Assembly (NCBI RefSeq): GCF_016758175.1
Contig: NZ_QYAB01000002.1
Location: 395,355 to 459,354, forward strand
Direction of reading: 5' to 3'
Source of the DNA: Leucobacter zeae
GTDB lineage: Bacteria > Actinomycetota > Actinomycetes > Actinomycetales > Microbacteriaceae
Length of the DNA: 64,000 bases
The notes under the pieces were generated by a model. It made no database searches, had not been told where the DNA came from, and saw nothing but the letters and a program-made list of their open reading frames with translations. Below are positions 16,268 to 24,212 of this stretch, piece after piece (positions within the stretch are counted from its first letter, which is position 1; every line of letters starts with the position of its first letter). The position numbers and the translations under genes were made by a program.

Positions 16268-16335
16268 CGTCGGCCTTTCGGGTGCGGAAGCGGCTGTGGG
16301 GATCCTGTGCGTCCGCACCAGCGTATCGGTACGCG

Positions 16336-17124
16336 TCAGCGGCGCACGACCATCGGGGTTCCGGTGACGGGGTCGTCGAGCACGAGGGCGTCGATGCCGA
16401 ACACCTCGGCGATGCGTTCCGGGGTGATCAGCTCTCGCGGCGACCCGGTCGCCGCGATGCGGCCGTCGCGCATGAGCACGAGGCGATCGGCGTAGCGCGC
16501 CGCCTGGTTGAGGTCGTGCAGCACCGCGACGACGGTCTTGCCGTCGCGGTGCAGCGCACGCAGCAGGTCGAGCAGTTCGAACTGGTGGGCGATGTCCAGG
16601 AACGTCGTGGGCTCGTCGAGCAGCATCACCGGAGCGCGCTGAGCGAGCAGGAGCGCGATCCAGACCCGTTGACGCTGGCCTCCGGAGAGCTGATCGACAT
16701 ACCGCTCCGAGAGTTCCGCCGTTCCCGTCGCCGCGAGCGCCTCCCTCGTCGCGTCGTCGTCGGCGCGCGTCCAGTGCTGCAGCGCCGCGCGGTGCGGATG
16801 CCGTCCCCGTGACACGAGGTCCGCCACCCGCATCCCCTCGGGCGCGACCGCGTCCTGCGGCAGCAGGCCCATGCGCCGCGCGAGCTCCCGCGCGCCGTAG
16901 TCGCGCAGCTCGCGCCCGTCGAGCAGCACTTGCCCCCGCTCGGGGCGCAGCACGCGCGCCAGCGCCCGCAGCACGGTGGACTTCCCGGATGCGTTCGGGC
17001 CGAGGATCACGGTGAACGACCCCTCGGGGAGTTCGAGGTCGACCCCGTCGACCACCACCTTGCGGTCGTAGGCGACGACGAGATCCCGTGCTTCCAGCAG
17101 CGGTTGGACGGAGGGAGCGGTCAT
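16336..17124 (-). CDS. Iron-siderophore ABC transporter ATP-binding protein
   Basis: A 262-residue ABC ATPase of the FepC/FhuC type. Walker A is GPNASGKST, the Q-loop GLLPQDAVAPEGMRVADLVSRGRHPH with the subfamily RGRHPH motif, signature LSGGQRQRVWIALLLAQ, Walker B VMLLDEPTTFLDIAHQ (the TTFLDI form is typical of siderophore importers) and H-loop VLHDLNQAARYAD. It follows the binding-protein gene on the minus strand after 37 bases. The matching permeases are on the opposite strand just beyond. It powers ferric-siderophore import. Confidence 0.94.
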   Translation of the reverse strand: MTAPSVQPLLEARDLVVAYDRKVVVDGVDLELPEGSFTVILGPNASGKSTVLRALARVLRPERGQVLLDGRELRDYGARELARRMGLLPQDAVAPEGMRVADLVSRGRHPHRAALQHWTRADDDATREALAATGTAELSERYVDQLSGGQRQRVWIALLLAQRAPVMLLDEPTTFLDIAHQFELLDLLRALHRDGKTVVAVLHDLNQAARYADRLVLMRDGRIAATGSPRELITPERIAEVFGIDALVLDDPVTGTPMVVRR

Positions 17125-17161
17125 CGGTTCCGGCTTCGGGCTCGTGCGCGCGGGTGCGCGC

Positions 17162-18106
17162 TCAGGAGAGCAGATCCTCGACCTGGTCGACGACGAGGTT
17201 GCCGCCGAGCACGCCGATTCCGACCATCCAGGTATCGTCCTCCACCTCGTGGGCGTCGCCCGAGGCGACCGCAGGCAGCGCCGACCAGAGGTCGGCGACC
17301 CGCTGCTGCGTCGTGGCGGTCGGGTCCCCGCCCGGGCTCATGTAGAACACGACGTCGCCGTCGATCTGCTCGTAGAGCTCGGGGCTGAGCTCCATCATCG
17401 ACCACTCGTTCCAGTCGCGCTCGCCGAGGTCGAATCCCATCGCGCTGAGCAGCGAACCCGAGAAGGTGCCCGGGCCGTAGAGGCGGAAGTTGTCCTCCCG
17501 GAAGCGGACGATCGAGGCGGTCCTGCCCCGGGCCCCCACCTGCTCGCCCACCTCGGCGACGCGAGCGTCGAGATCCGCGATCAGCTCAGCCATCTCGTCG
17601 CTCCGGTCGACCGCTGCGGCCGTGAGGTCGGCCTGCTCGTGCCAGTTGGTGCCGGTGTCCTCCGAGAACACCGTCGGCGCGATCGCGGAGAGCTCCTCGT
17701 ACAGGGCTTCGTGGCGCACCTTCGAGCCGAGGATCAGATCCGGCTCGAGATTCACGATCGCGTCGACGTCGGGCTCGGCGATGTACCCGACGGGTGCGGT
17801 CTCGTCGAGCTCGTCCGCGAGGTAGGCGGGGAAGCCCCGGCCCTCGCCGATCTCAGGGGCGCCGACCGGGGTGATGCCGAGTGCGACGAGCGCGTCGAGG
17901 TGCGGCGAATCGAGCACCACGATCCGCTCGGGTACGTCGACGAGCGCGGTCTCTCCCATCGCGTGCTCGACGGTGTATCCCGCGCCGTCCGCCGGCGCGT
18001 CGCCTGCGCCCGGCGCGGCGCTGCAGCCGGTCGCGAGCAGTGCTGCCGCGAGGGCGGCTGCCGTGGCGAGAATGGATCGGGGGCGTCCGAAGGCTGTACG
18101 ATTCAC
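17162..18106 (-). CDS. Iron-siderophore ABC transporter substrate-binding lipoprotein
   Basis: A 314-residue FepB/FhuD-type lipoprotein: RPRS basic start, hydrophobic core and lipobox LATGC with the Cys near residue 29. The mature protein has the helical-backbone binding fold, with ERIVVLDSPHLDALVALGITPVGAPE, PDVDAIVNLEPDLILGSKVRHEALYEEL, and a C-terminal GGNLVVDQVEDLL. GTG at 18106 gives a normal-length signal peptide; the in-frame ATG at 18148 would add 14 residues and overlap the iron box and the start of the divergent gene. It pairs with the ATPase downstream and with the divergent permeases. Confidence 0.92.
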   Translation of the reverse strand: MNRTAFGRPRSILATAAALAAALLATGCSAAPGAGDAPADGAGYTVEHAMGETALVDVPERIVVLDSPHLDALVALGITPVGAPEIGEGRGFPAYLADELDETAPVGYIAEPDVDAIVNLEPDLILGSKVRHEALYEELSAIAPTVFSEDTGTNWHEQADLTAAAVDRSDEMAELIADLDARVAEVGEQVGARGRTASIVRFREDNFRLYGPGTFSGSLLSAMGFDLGERDWNEWSMMELSPELYEQIDGDVVFYMSPGGDPTATTQQRVADLWSALPAVASGDAHEVEDDTWMVGIGVLGGNLVVDQVEDLLS

Positions 18107-18126
18107 GGGATGCAACTTTATCTGAT

Positions 18127-18145
18127 GAAGGTTAGGTAAGCCAAA
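18127..18145. promoter_or_regulatory. DtxR/IdeR-like iron box
   Basis: GAAGGTTAGGTAAGCCAAA matches the known DtxR/IdeR consensus TTAGGTTAGCCTAACCTAA at 12 of 19 positions by direct alignment. It sits in the 40-base gap between divergent iron-uptake genes and abuts the plus-strand ATG at 18147, so bound repressor would block both transcripts in iron plenty. Inference from position and consensus. Confidence 0.7.
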
Positions 18146-18146
18146 C

Positions 18147-19208
18147 ATGACCGCATTTCCCGAGGTCAGGGAACACCCGGAGGCACGGGAGACCCGTCCG
18201 CGGCGGCCGTCCCGCACGCGCGCCCTCGGCGTGCTTCCGGCCGCGGTGGCGCTGCTCGCGCTCTGCGTTGTGCTGAGCCTCGCCGTCGGCGCGCGGTTCG
18301 TGCCGTTCGACGAGGTCGTCGGGGCGCTCGTCGGCGGCGGCGACGCCGGAGTGCAGGGCATCGTCGGCACGCTGCGCGTGAACCGTACCGTCAACGCGAT
18401 CGTCTGCGGGGCCGCGCTCGGCGGCGCCGGAGTGCTCATGCAGGCGCTCACTCGGAACCCGATCGCCGATCCCGGCATGCTCGGCGTCAACGCCGGCGCG
18501 TCCTTCGGCGTCGTGCTCGGCCTGAGCGCCTTCGGGGCGCTCGGTTCCGCCTACACGATCTGGTTCGCGCTCGCGGGGGCGGCCGGAGCCGCCGCAGTCG
18601 TCTTCGGGTTCTCCGCGAGCCGGTTCGCCGCGGGGTCGCCGGTGCGCCTCACGCTCGCCGGGGTGGCCTTCTCCGCCGTGCTCGTCGGTGCGGCCCAGGC
18701 GCTCGTGCTCACGGACGAGCGCGCGCTCGACGCGTTCCGCTTCTGGCGGGTGGGGTCGCTGACGGCGCGTCCGCTCGAGGAGGCGCTGCCGCTCCTCGGG
18801 TTCGTGGCCGCCGGAACCCTGCTCGCGCTGTGCCTCGCACCGGCGCTCGACCTCATGTCGCTCGGCGACGACAGCGCGATCGCGCTCGGCGTGCGTCCCC
18901 GGGCGGTCCGTGCGCTCGTGCTGGTCGCCGTCACGCTGCTCTGCGGCACCGCGACGGCGCTCGCCGGACCCATCTCGTTCGTCGGGCTCGTCGTGCCGCA
19001 CCTCGTGCGGTCGGTCGTGGGCCCCGACCTCCGATGGGTGCTGCCGCTCTCGCTCGTCTCGGCTCCCGCGCTGCTCCTCATCGCAGACGTCGCCGGGCGC
19101 GTGATCGGGCGCGGCGCCGAGGTGCAGGTGGGGGTCGTGACGGCGCTCGTCGGCGGGCCGCTGCTCATCGCCTTCATCTCGGGGCGACGCCGGGCGAGGC
19201 TCTCATGA
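18147..19208 (+). CDS. FecCD-family iron-siderophore permease (first)
   Basis: A 353-residue membrane protein of the FecCD/BtuC family, with nine to ten spans expected. Typical motifs: LRVNRTVNAIVCGAALGGAGVLMQALTRNPIADPGMLGVNAGAS, then TLAGVAFSAVLVGAAQALVL and GPISFVGLVVPHLVRSVVGPDLRWVLPLS. The second permease begins inside its stop (ATGA), so they should be a heterodimer. The upstream iron box lies just before the start, which lacks a good ribosome site; the transcript may be leaderless. The ATPase and binding protein are on the opposite strand. Confidence 0.94.
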   Translation: MTAFPEVREHPEARETRPRRPSRTRALGVLPAAVALLALCVVLSLAVGARFVPFDEVVGALVGGGDAGVQGIVGTLRVNRTVNAIVCGAALGGAGVLMQALTRNPIADPGMLGVNAGASFGVVLGLSAFGALGSAYTIWFALAGAAGAAAVVFGFSASRFAAGSPVRLTLAGVAFSAVLVGAAQALVLTDERALDAFRFWRVGSLTARPLEEALPLLGFVAAGTLLALCLAPALDLMSLGDDSAIALGVRPRAVRALVLVAVTLLCGTATALAGPISFVGLVVPHLVRSVVGPDLRWVLPLSLVSAPALLLIADVAGRVIGRGAEVQVGVVTALVGGPLLIAFISGRRRARLS

Positions 19209-20269
19209 GCGCCGTGCGGGTGCGCGAACACGCGCTCGGGCCCGAGGTGCGGGTGATCGTGTCGCGGCGGGGGAGCTGGTCGGTGCGGTACCGGCGACGC
19301 GCGGTGGCGGTCTGCGGTGCGCTCCTGGGCCTCGTCGCACTGCTGCTCCTGGGGTCGCTCGTGATCGGGGAGTTCGCGGTGACGCCGCCGGCCCTCGTCG
19401 AGACGCTCGCGGGTCATCCGCCCGACCGCATGACGGAGTTCATGGTGCTCGGGCGCCGACTGCCGCGCGCGCTCGTGGCGCTGGTGGTCGGTGCGAGTCT
19501 CGCCGTCGCCGGTGCCGTCTTCCAGAGCCTCACCCGCAATCCGCTGGCCAGCCCCGATGTCATCGGCGTGAGCAGCGGGGCCTCGGTGGGCGCCGTGATC
19601 GTGCTGCTCGTGCTCGGAGGATCGCTGCAGCAGGCGGCCATCGGCGCCGTGGTCGGCGCGGTGCTGCTTGCGGTCGCGATCGTGCTGCTCACGCTCCGAT
19701 CCGGGCTGCACGGAGTCCAGCTGATCCTCACGGGCATCGCGCTGTCGGCCGTGGCGATGGCCGTGGTCGACTACGTGCTGACACAGGTGTTCGTGGCGAG
19801 CGCGGTGACGGCGCAGACCTGGCTCGTCGGCTCCCTGCAGGGCAGCGGGTGGTCCGATGCGCTCCCCGCATCCCTCGGGCTCGTGGCCGTGACGCCGCTC
19901 GTCATCGCGTGCGCACCGGCGACGCGCATGCTCGAACTCGGCGAGAGCACGGCGGCGTCGCTCGGCGTGCGCGCCGCCCGCACCCGCTGGGCGCTGCTCG
20001 CAGCGGCGACCCTCCTCGTCGCACTCGCCGTGGCGACGGCCGGCCCGATCTCCTTCATCGCGCTCGTGGCCCCGCACATCGCGCGACGCCTCGCGAGGGC
20101 ATCCGGGTTCCTCGCCCCGGCGCTCGTCGGCGCCGCCCTGCTCATGGCCGCCGACCTCGTCGCGCAGCACGCGTTCGCCGCTCCGATCCCGGTCGGCGTC
20201 GTCACGATCACGCTCGGCGGCGCCTTCTTCCTCTGGTTGCTCTGGCGCGAAGGCGGGCGCCGTGGCTGA
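19205..20269 (+). CDS. FecCD-family iron-siderophore permease (second)
   Basis: A 354-residue permease of the same family, with a longer polar N-terminus (VRVREHALGPEVRVIVSRRGSW) before the first span at about residue 38. Signature stretches: GRRLPRALVALVVGASLAVAGAVFQSLTRNPLASPDVIGVSSGASVGA, ILTGIALSAVAMAVVDYVL and GPISFIALVAPHIARRLARASG. Its ATG overlaps the first permease stop; its own end overlaps the siderophore-interacting protein start by eight bases. The two permeases form the translocation pore for ferric siderophore. Confidence 0.94.
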   Translation: MSAVRVREHALGPEVRVIVSRRGSWSVRYRRRAVAVCGALLGLVALLLLGSLVIGEFAVTPPALVETLAGHPPDRMTEFMVLGRRLPRALVALVVGASLAVAGAVFQSLTRNPLASPDVIGVSSGASVGAVIVLLVLGGSLQQAAIGAVVGAVLLAVAIVLLTLRSGLHGVQLILTGIALSAVAMAVVDYVLTQVFVASAVTAQTWLVGSLQGSGWSDALPASLGLVAVTPLVIACAPATRMLELGESTAASLGVRAARTRWALLAAATLLVALAVATAGPISFIALVAPHIARRLARASGFLAPALVGAALLMAADLVAQHAFAAPIPVGVVTITLGGAFFLWLLWREGGRRG

Positions 20270-21080
20270 GGTGCACGGAGCGGCGTCGCGCGGGCCGCGG
20301 CGGTCGACGCGCACGGGCGCGAGGATCTTCGCCGCGGAGGTGCGCGCCGTGCGCGACCTCACGCCGCGCATGCGCCGGATCACGGTGGCGGCACCCGAGC
20401 TCGCCGACTACCGGCCCGTCGGCCCCGACGAGTACCTGGGCCTCCTTCTTCCGGCCGGGGACGACGCCCCGCTCGTGCTCCCCGATCCGACCGCGGGGCC
20501 GAACATCCGGGCCGCAGTCGCCGAGATCCCCGAGGAGCTGCGGCCCGAACTGCGCTGGTACACGCTGCGCGCCCATCGCCCCGAGCGCGCCGAGATCGAC
20601 ATCGACTGCATCGTCCACGGCGACGAGGGCCCCGGGACGCGCTTCGCCCGTCGGGCGAGACCGGGTACGCGGCTCGGGATCCGGGAGTGCACGGCGCTGT
20701 ACGTCCCGGCCGCGGCCGCGGGCGCGCGCCTCCTCATCGGAGACGAGTCCGCGATCCCCGCGATCGCGGCCATCCTCGAAACGACCCGGCACGCCGGGCC
20801 GACGCGCGTCTTCATCGAGATCCCCGAGCGCTCCGAGCGGCAGCGCTTCGATGCGCCGACCCGCGTCGACTGGGTGGATCGCGGAGGGCTCCGGCCGGGT
20901 ATCGCCCTGGAGCGCGCGGTGCGCGACGCCGCCCTGCCGCCCGACATCGCCAGCGCGTGGGTGTGCGGGGAACGGGACGGCGTGCAGCGCATCCGTCGCC
21001 ACCTCGTCGACGATCGCGGGATCGGGAAGCAGCACATCGTGTTCTCGGGGTACTGGCGCCTCGGGCACGCGCGCGGGTGA
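20262..21080 (+). CDS. Siderophore-interacting protein (ferric-siderophore reductase)
   Basis: A 272-residue SIP/ViuB flavoprotein. The FAD-binding part has LRWYTLRAHRPERAEIDIDCIVHGDEGPGTRFARRARPG, where RxYTLR binds flavin; the C-terminal part has LLIGDESAIPAIAAILE, the acidic-helix region and the end motif WVCGERDGVQRIRRHL followed by FSGYWRLGHARG, a strong family marker. It would reduce and release iron from imported siderophore in the cytosol. GTG at 20262 overlaps the permease end. It completes the plus-strand iron operon. Confidence 0.95.
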   Translation: MAEVHGAASRGPRRSTRTGARIFAAEVRAVRDLTPRMRRITVAAPELADYRPVGPDEYLGLLLPAGDDAPLVLPDPTAGPNIRAAVAEIPEELRPELRWYTLRAHRPERAEIDIDCIVHGDEGPGTRFARRARPGTRLGIRECTALYVPAAAAGARLLIGDESAIPAIAAILETTRHAGPTRVFIEIPERSERQRFDAPTRVDWVDRGGLRPGIALERAVRDAALPPDIASAWVCGERDGVQRIRRHLVDDRGIGKQHIVFSGYWRLGHARG

Positions 21081-21120
21081 CGCCCGCGCGCCGACCCGCT
21101 CCGCTGCGTAGCATGGGACC

Positions 21121-21705
21121 ATGACCGATGCGATGCCCGAACTCTTCACGGTCGCCGACGCCGCCGCCTGGCGGGAGTGGCTCGACGCCCACGAATCGAC
21201 CTCGGACGGGGTCTGGCTCGTGCTCGCCAAGAAGGGCGCGTCCGCGCCGACGTCGTTGACCTATGCGCAGGCGCTCGAGGAGGCCCTGTGCAGCGGGTGG
21301 ATCGACGGGCAGAAGGGCAGGATCGACGAGGCGACGTTCCGTCAGCGGTTCACTCCCAGGCGCAGGGCGTCGATGTGGTCGCAGCGCAACATCGGCATCG
21401 TCGAGGCGTTGATCTCAGAGGGGCGCATGCGCGAGCGCGGGCGCGCCGAGATCGAGCGCGCTCGAGCCGACGGCCGATGGGACCGCGCGTATGCCGGTTC
21501 GCGGACCGCGGAGGTGCCGGAGGACCTGGCGCGGGCGCTCGCCGCCTCGCCCGTCGCCGCGGCGGCGTTCGCCGCGTACAGCGGCGCGAATCGCTACGCC
21601 GTGCTGCACCGCCTGATGACGGCCACGAACGACGTCGTGCGCGCCCGTCGCCTCGCGCGTGCCATCGACATGCTCGAGGCGGGGGAGTCGCCGCACCCGC
21701 AGTGA
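21121..21705 (+). CDS. YdeI/OmpD-associated family protein
   Basis: A 194-residue protein of the YdeI family: WREWLDAHESTSDGVWLVLAKKGASAPTSLTYAQALEEALCSGWIDGQKGRIDEATFRQRFTPRRRASMWSQRNIGIVEALI is the family core, with C-terminal helices. Some members are linked to bacteriocin or acid protection, but the molecular activity is unknown. A TAGCAT box stands about six bases before the ATG, with no ribosome site, so it is probably leaderless. It converges on the ABC-F gene. A DUF1905-type relative of this family is at 34.2 kb. Confidence 0.88.
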   Translation: MTDAMPELFTVADAAAWREWLDAHESTSDGVWLVLAKKGASAPTSLTYAQALEEALCSGWIDGQKGRIDEATFRQRFTPRRRASMWSQRNIGIVEALISEGRMRERGRAEIERARADGRWDRAYAGSRTAEVPEDLARALAASPVAAAAFAAYSGANRYAVLHRLMTATNDVVRARRLARAIDMLEAGESPHPQ

Positions 21706-21738
21706 GCGCGCCGGGCCGAGCGGGCGGGGAGCGAAGGG

Positions 21739-23412
21739 TCAGCCGCGCTCCCGCACCACCCGTCCCTCGTCCCAGACCGGAACCTCCGACTCCCGGAGCT
21801 CTCCGTCCGCTCCGAAGATCCAGAACCGGTCGAAGTCGCGCGAGAACCACCGGTCGTGGGTCACCGCGATGACGGTGCCGTCGAACGCGCCGAGGCCCTG
21901 TTGCAGCGCCTCGGCCGACTCGAGATCGAGGTGGTCGGTCGGCTCGTCGAGCAGCAGGAGCGTCGCCCCGCCCAGCTCGAGCAGCAGGATCTGGAACCGC
22001 GCCTGCTGTCCGCCCGACAGGGAGTCGAAGGTCTGCTCGGCGGCTTGCGCGAGCTCGTAGCGGGCGAGCACTCGGGCGGCCTCCTCGCGTGCGCGCCCCG
22101 CGCGGTGCTCGTCGCCCCGATGCAGGATCTCGAGCAGCGTCCGACCGGTTAGGTCCGGTCTGCGCTGAGTCTGCGCGAACCACCCCGGGCGCACGCGGGA
22201 GCCGAGGCGGGCCGTGCCCTCGTGCGCGACCGGCGCGATCGCCACCTCGCCGACGGGTTCGTGCTCGGGATCCGGATCGCTGCCGCCCGCCGCGAGCAGA
22301 CGGAGGAAGTGGGACTTCCCGGAGCCGTTGGACCCGAGCACCGCGATCCGGTCGCCGTACCATGCCTCCGCGTCGAACGGGAACATCAGCCCGGACAGCT
22401 CGAGTCCCGTGCAGACGACGGCGCGCTTGCCCGTGCGGCCGCCGCGCAATCGCATCTCGAGGCGCTGCTCGCGCGGCTGCTCGTGCGGCGGGCCTGCGGC
22501 TTCGAACCGGCTGAGCCGGGTCTGGGCGGCGCGGTACCGGGAGGTCATGTCGGAGTTGTACGCGGCCTTCGTCCTGTACATCTGCACGAGCGCGCGCAGC
22601 TGGGCGTGATCCTCGTCCCAGCGCTTGCGCAGCTCGTCGAGGCGGGCGTATCGAGCCGTGCGGGCGGCGTGGTAGGTGCCGAAGCCGCCGGAGTGGATCC
22701 ACGCGGTGCTGCCGGCCGCTCCGAGCTCGAGCGTCGCGATGGCCGTGGCGGAGCGCGCGAGCAGCTCGCGGTCGTGGCTCACGAAGAGGACGCTCTTCTC
22801 GGAAGCGCGGAGCTGGCCCTCGAGCCAGCGCTTGGCCGGCACATCGAGGAAGTTGTCCGGCTCGTCGAGCACGAGCAGGTCGTGCGGACCGCGCAGCAGC
22901 GCCTCGAGCACGAGGCGCTTCTGCTCGCCCCCGGAGAGGGTCTCCACCGGTCGGTCCACGGCCCGCTCGTACGGGATGCCGAGCGCGGCGGTCGTGCAGA
23001 CGTCCCAGAAGACCTCGATATCGTACCCGCCGGCCTCGCCCCATGCCGTGATCGCGTTCGCGTAGGCCATCTGCTTGGCCGTCGTGCCGTGTTCCAGCAT
23101 CGCGTGCTCCGCGCGGTCGACCCGGGCCGCGGCATCGCGGATGCGCTGCGGTGCGACGGCGAGGAGCAATTCGCGCACCGAGTCTCCCGAGACGAACTGC
23201 CGCATGACCCCGACGCTGCCGCTGCGCGCCACTGCGCCCTCGTCGGGCGACACCTCGTCGAGGGCGATCCTCAGAAGCGTGCTCTTCCCGGCGCCGTTCG
23301 CTCCGATGAGCGCGACGCGTTCGCCCGCTCCGACGCGGAGGGAGACATCGTGCAGCAACGGGCGCCCGTCGGGCAGCGTGTACCCGATCGCCGAGAGATC
23401 CAGGTGGGCCAT
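21739..23412 (-). CDS. ABC-F family ATP-binding protein
   Basis: A 557-residue soluble protein with two ABC domains and no membrane span. Domain 1: Walker A GANGAGKST, signature LSGGEQKRLVLEALL, Walker B LLVLDEPDNFLD. Domain 2: Walker A GSNGSGKSH, signature LSGGQQARFQILLLEL, Walker B LLLLDEPTDHLDLESAE, H-loop AVTHDRWF. Between them is the arginine-rich linker (KAAYNSDMTSRYRAAQTRLSRFEAAG), the P-site tRNA interaction motif region of the class. ABC-F proteins act on ribosomes; some give antibiotic protection, others are housekeeping. Which applies here cannot be told. The second Walker A ends in S-H, so its Mg-binding Ser is kept. Single gene, divergent from the SRPBCC gene. Confidence 0.92.
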   Translation of the reverse strand: MAHLDLSAIGYTLPDGRPLLHDVSLRVGAGERVALIGANGAGKSTLLRIALDEVSPDEGAVARSGSVGVMRQFVSGDSVRELLLAVAPQRIRDAAARVDRAEHAMLEHGTTAKQMAYANAITAWGEAGGYDIEVFWDVCTTAALGIPYERAVDRPVETLSGGEQKRLVLEALLRGPHDLLVLDEPDNFLDVPAKRWLEGQLRASEKSVLFVSHDRELLARSATAIATLELGAAGSTAWIHSGGFGTYHAARTARYARLDELRKRWDEDHAQLRALVQMYRTKAAYNSDMTSRYRAAQTRLSRFEAAGPPHEQPREQRLEMRLRGGRTGKRAVVCTGLELSGLMFPFDAEAWYGDRIAVLGSNGSGKSHFLRLLAAGGSDPDPEHEPVGEVAIAPVAHEGTARLGSRVRPGWFAQTQRRPDLTGRTLLEILHRGDEHRAGRAREEAARVLARYELAQAAEQTFDSLSGGQQARFQILLLELGGATLLLLDEPTDHLDLESAEALQQGLGAFDGTVIAVTHDRWFSRDFDRFWIFGADGELRESEVPVWDEGRVVRERG

Positions 23413-23592
23413 CGCCCGAAGCTATCACACGCGGATCTCGACGCCTTCGCGCCGTGCCCGCGCGCTCGCACCCGCGAGGGACGGCGGGCGAGTGCGCTCG
23501 CGCCGTCGCTGTCAAGGCCCCGCCGTATCGCGGTCCCTTCGGCCAGACTGGGGACCGAGCGGGCCGGATGCGGCCCCGGAACGGAGGCGCGA

Positions 23593-24120
23593 ATGTCGAC
23601 GGTGCACCGCTGGTTCCGCTGCGATGCTTCGGCGGTGTTCGAGGTCCTCGCCGACGGATGGCTGTATCCCACGTGGGTCGTCGGAGCGGCCCGGATGCGC
23701 GATGTGGATCGCGCCTGGCCGCAGCCGGGCGCCCGCCTGAGGCACTCGGTCGGCACGTGGCCCCTGCTGCTCGACGACACGACGAGCTCGGTCGAATGGC
23801 AGCCGCCGCGACGCATGGTGATGCGAGCCAGGGGTTGGCCGATCGGCGAGGCGCGCGTGGAGATCGACGTGGCGCCGCGCGACGGGGGCTGCGTGGTGCG
23901 CATGCGCGAGTACGCGGAGCGCGGGCCGGCCCGGCTCGTGCCCGGGCTGCTCGCCGACCTCGCGCTCGGGCCGCGCAACCGCGAGACGCTGCGGCGGCTC
24001 GCGAGTCTCGCCGAGGGGCGGGCTTCGGAGTCGCACGCGGCCGGGACCGTCGGGTCGGATGCAGCGGCCACCCTGGCAGCGGATCCCTTGCCCGGGCAGG
24101 CGGGCGTCGATAGCGTATGA
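23593..24120 (+). CDS. SRPBCC-family protein
   Basis: A 175-residue helix-grip protein (START/Bet v1-like). It begins with a strand-helix pattern WFRCDASAVFEVLADGWLYPTWVVGAARMRDVD, followed by strands SVEWQPPRRMVMRARG and ARVEIDVAPRDGGCVVRMREYAERGP and the long C-terminal helix NRETLRRLASLAE. These folds bind hydrophobic ligands; no ligand can be named. The last 30 residues are low complexity. ACGGAGG lies before the ATG. A 7-bp hairpin follows the stop. Confidence 0.85.
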   Translation: MSTVHRWFRCDASAVFEVLADGWLYPTWVVGAARMRDVDRAWPQPGARLRHSVGTWPLLLDDTTSSVEWQPPRRMVMRARGWPIGEARVEIDVAPRDGGCVVRMREYAERGPARLVPGLLADLALGPRNRETLRRLASLAEGRASESHAAGTVGSDAAATLAADPLPGQAGVDSV

Positions 24121-24125
24121 GGGAT

Positions 24126-24141
24126 GGCCCCGTTCGGGGCC
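24126..24141 (+). terminator. Short GC hairpin after the SRPBCC gene
   Basis: GGCCCCG (24126-24132) pairs with CGGGGCC (24135-24141) around a two-base loop, six bases after the stop. Confidence 0.45.
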
Positions 24142-24212
24142 CACCGCCCGCCCGACCCCGCCGCAGGCGCCGGCGCCATGCCTCCGTCGTCGGCCAGAAA
24201 GTGTGATCGAAG

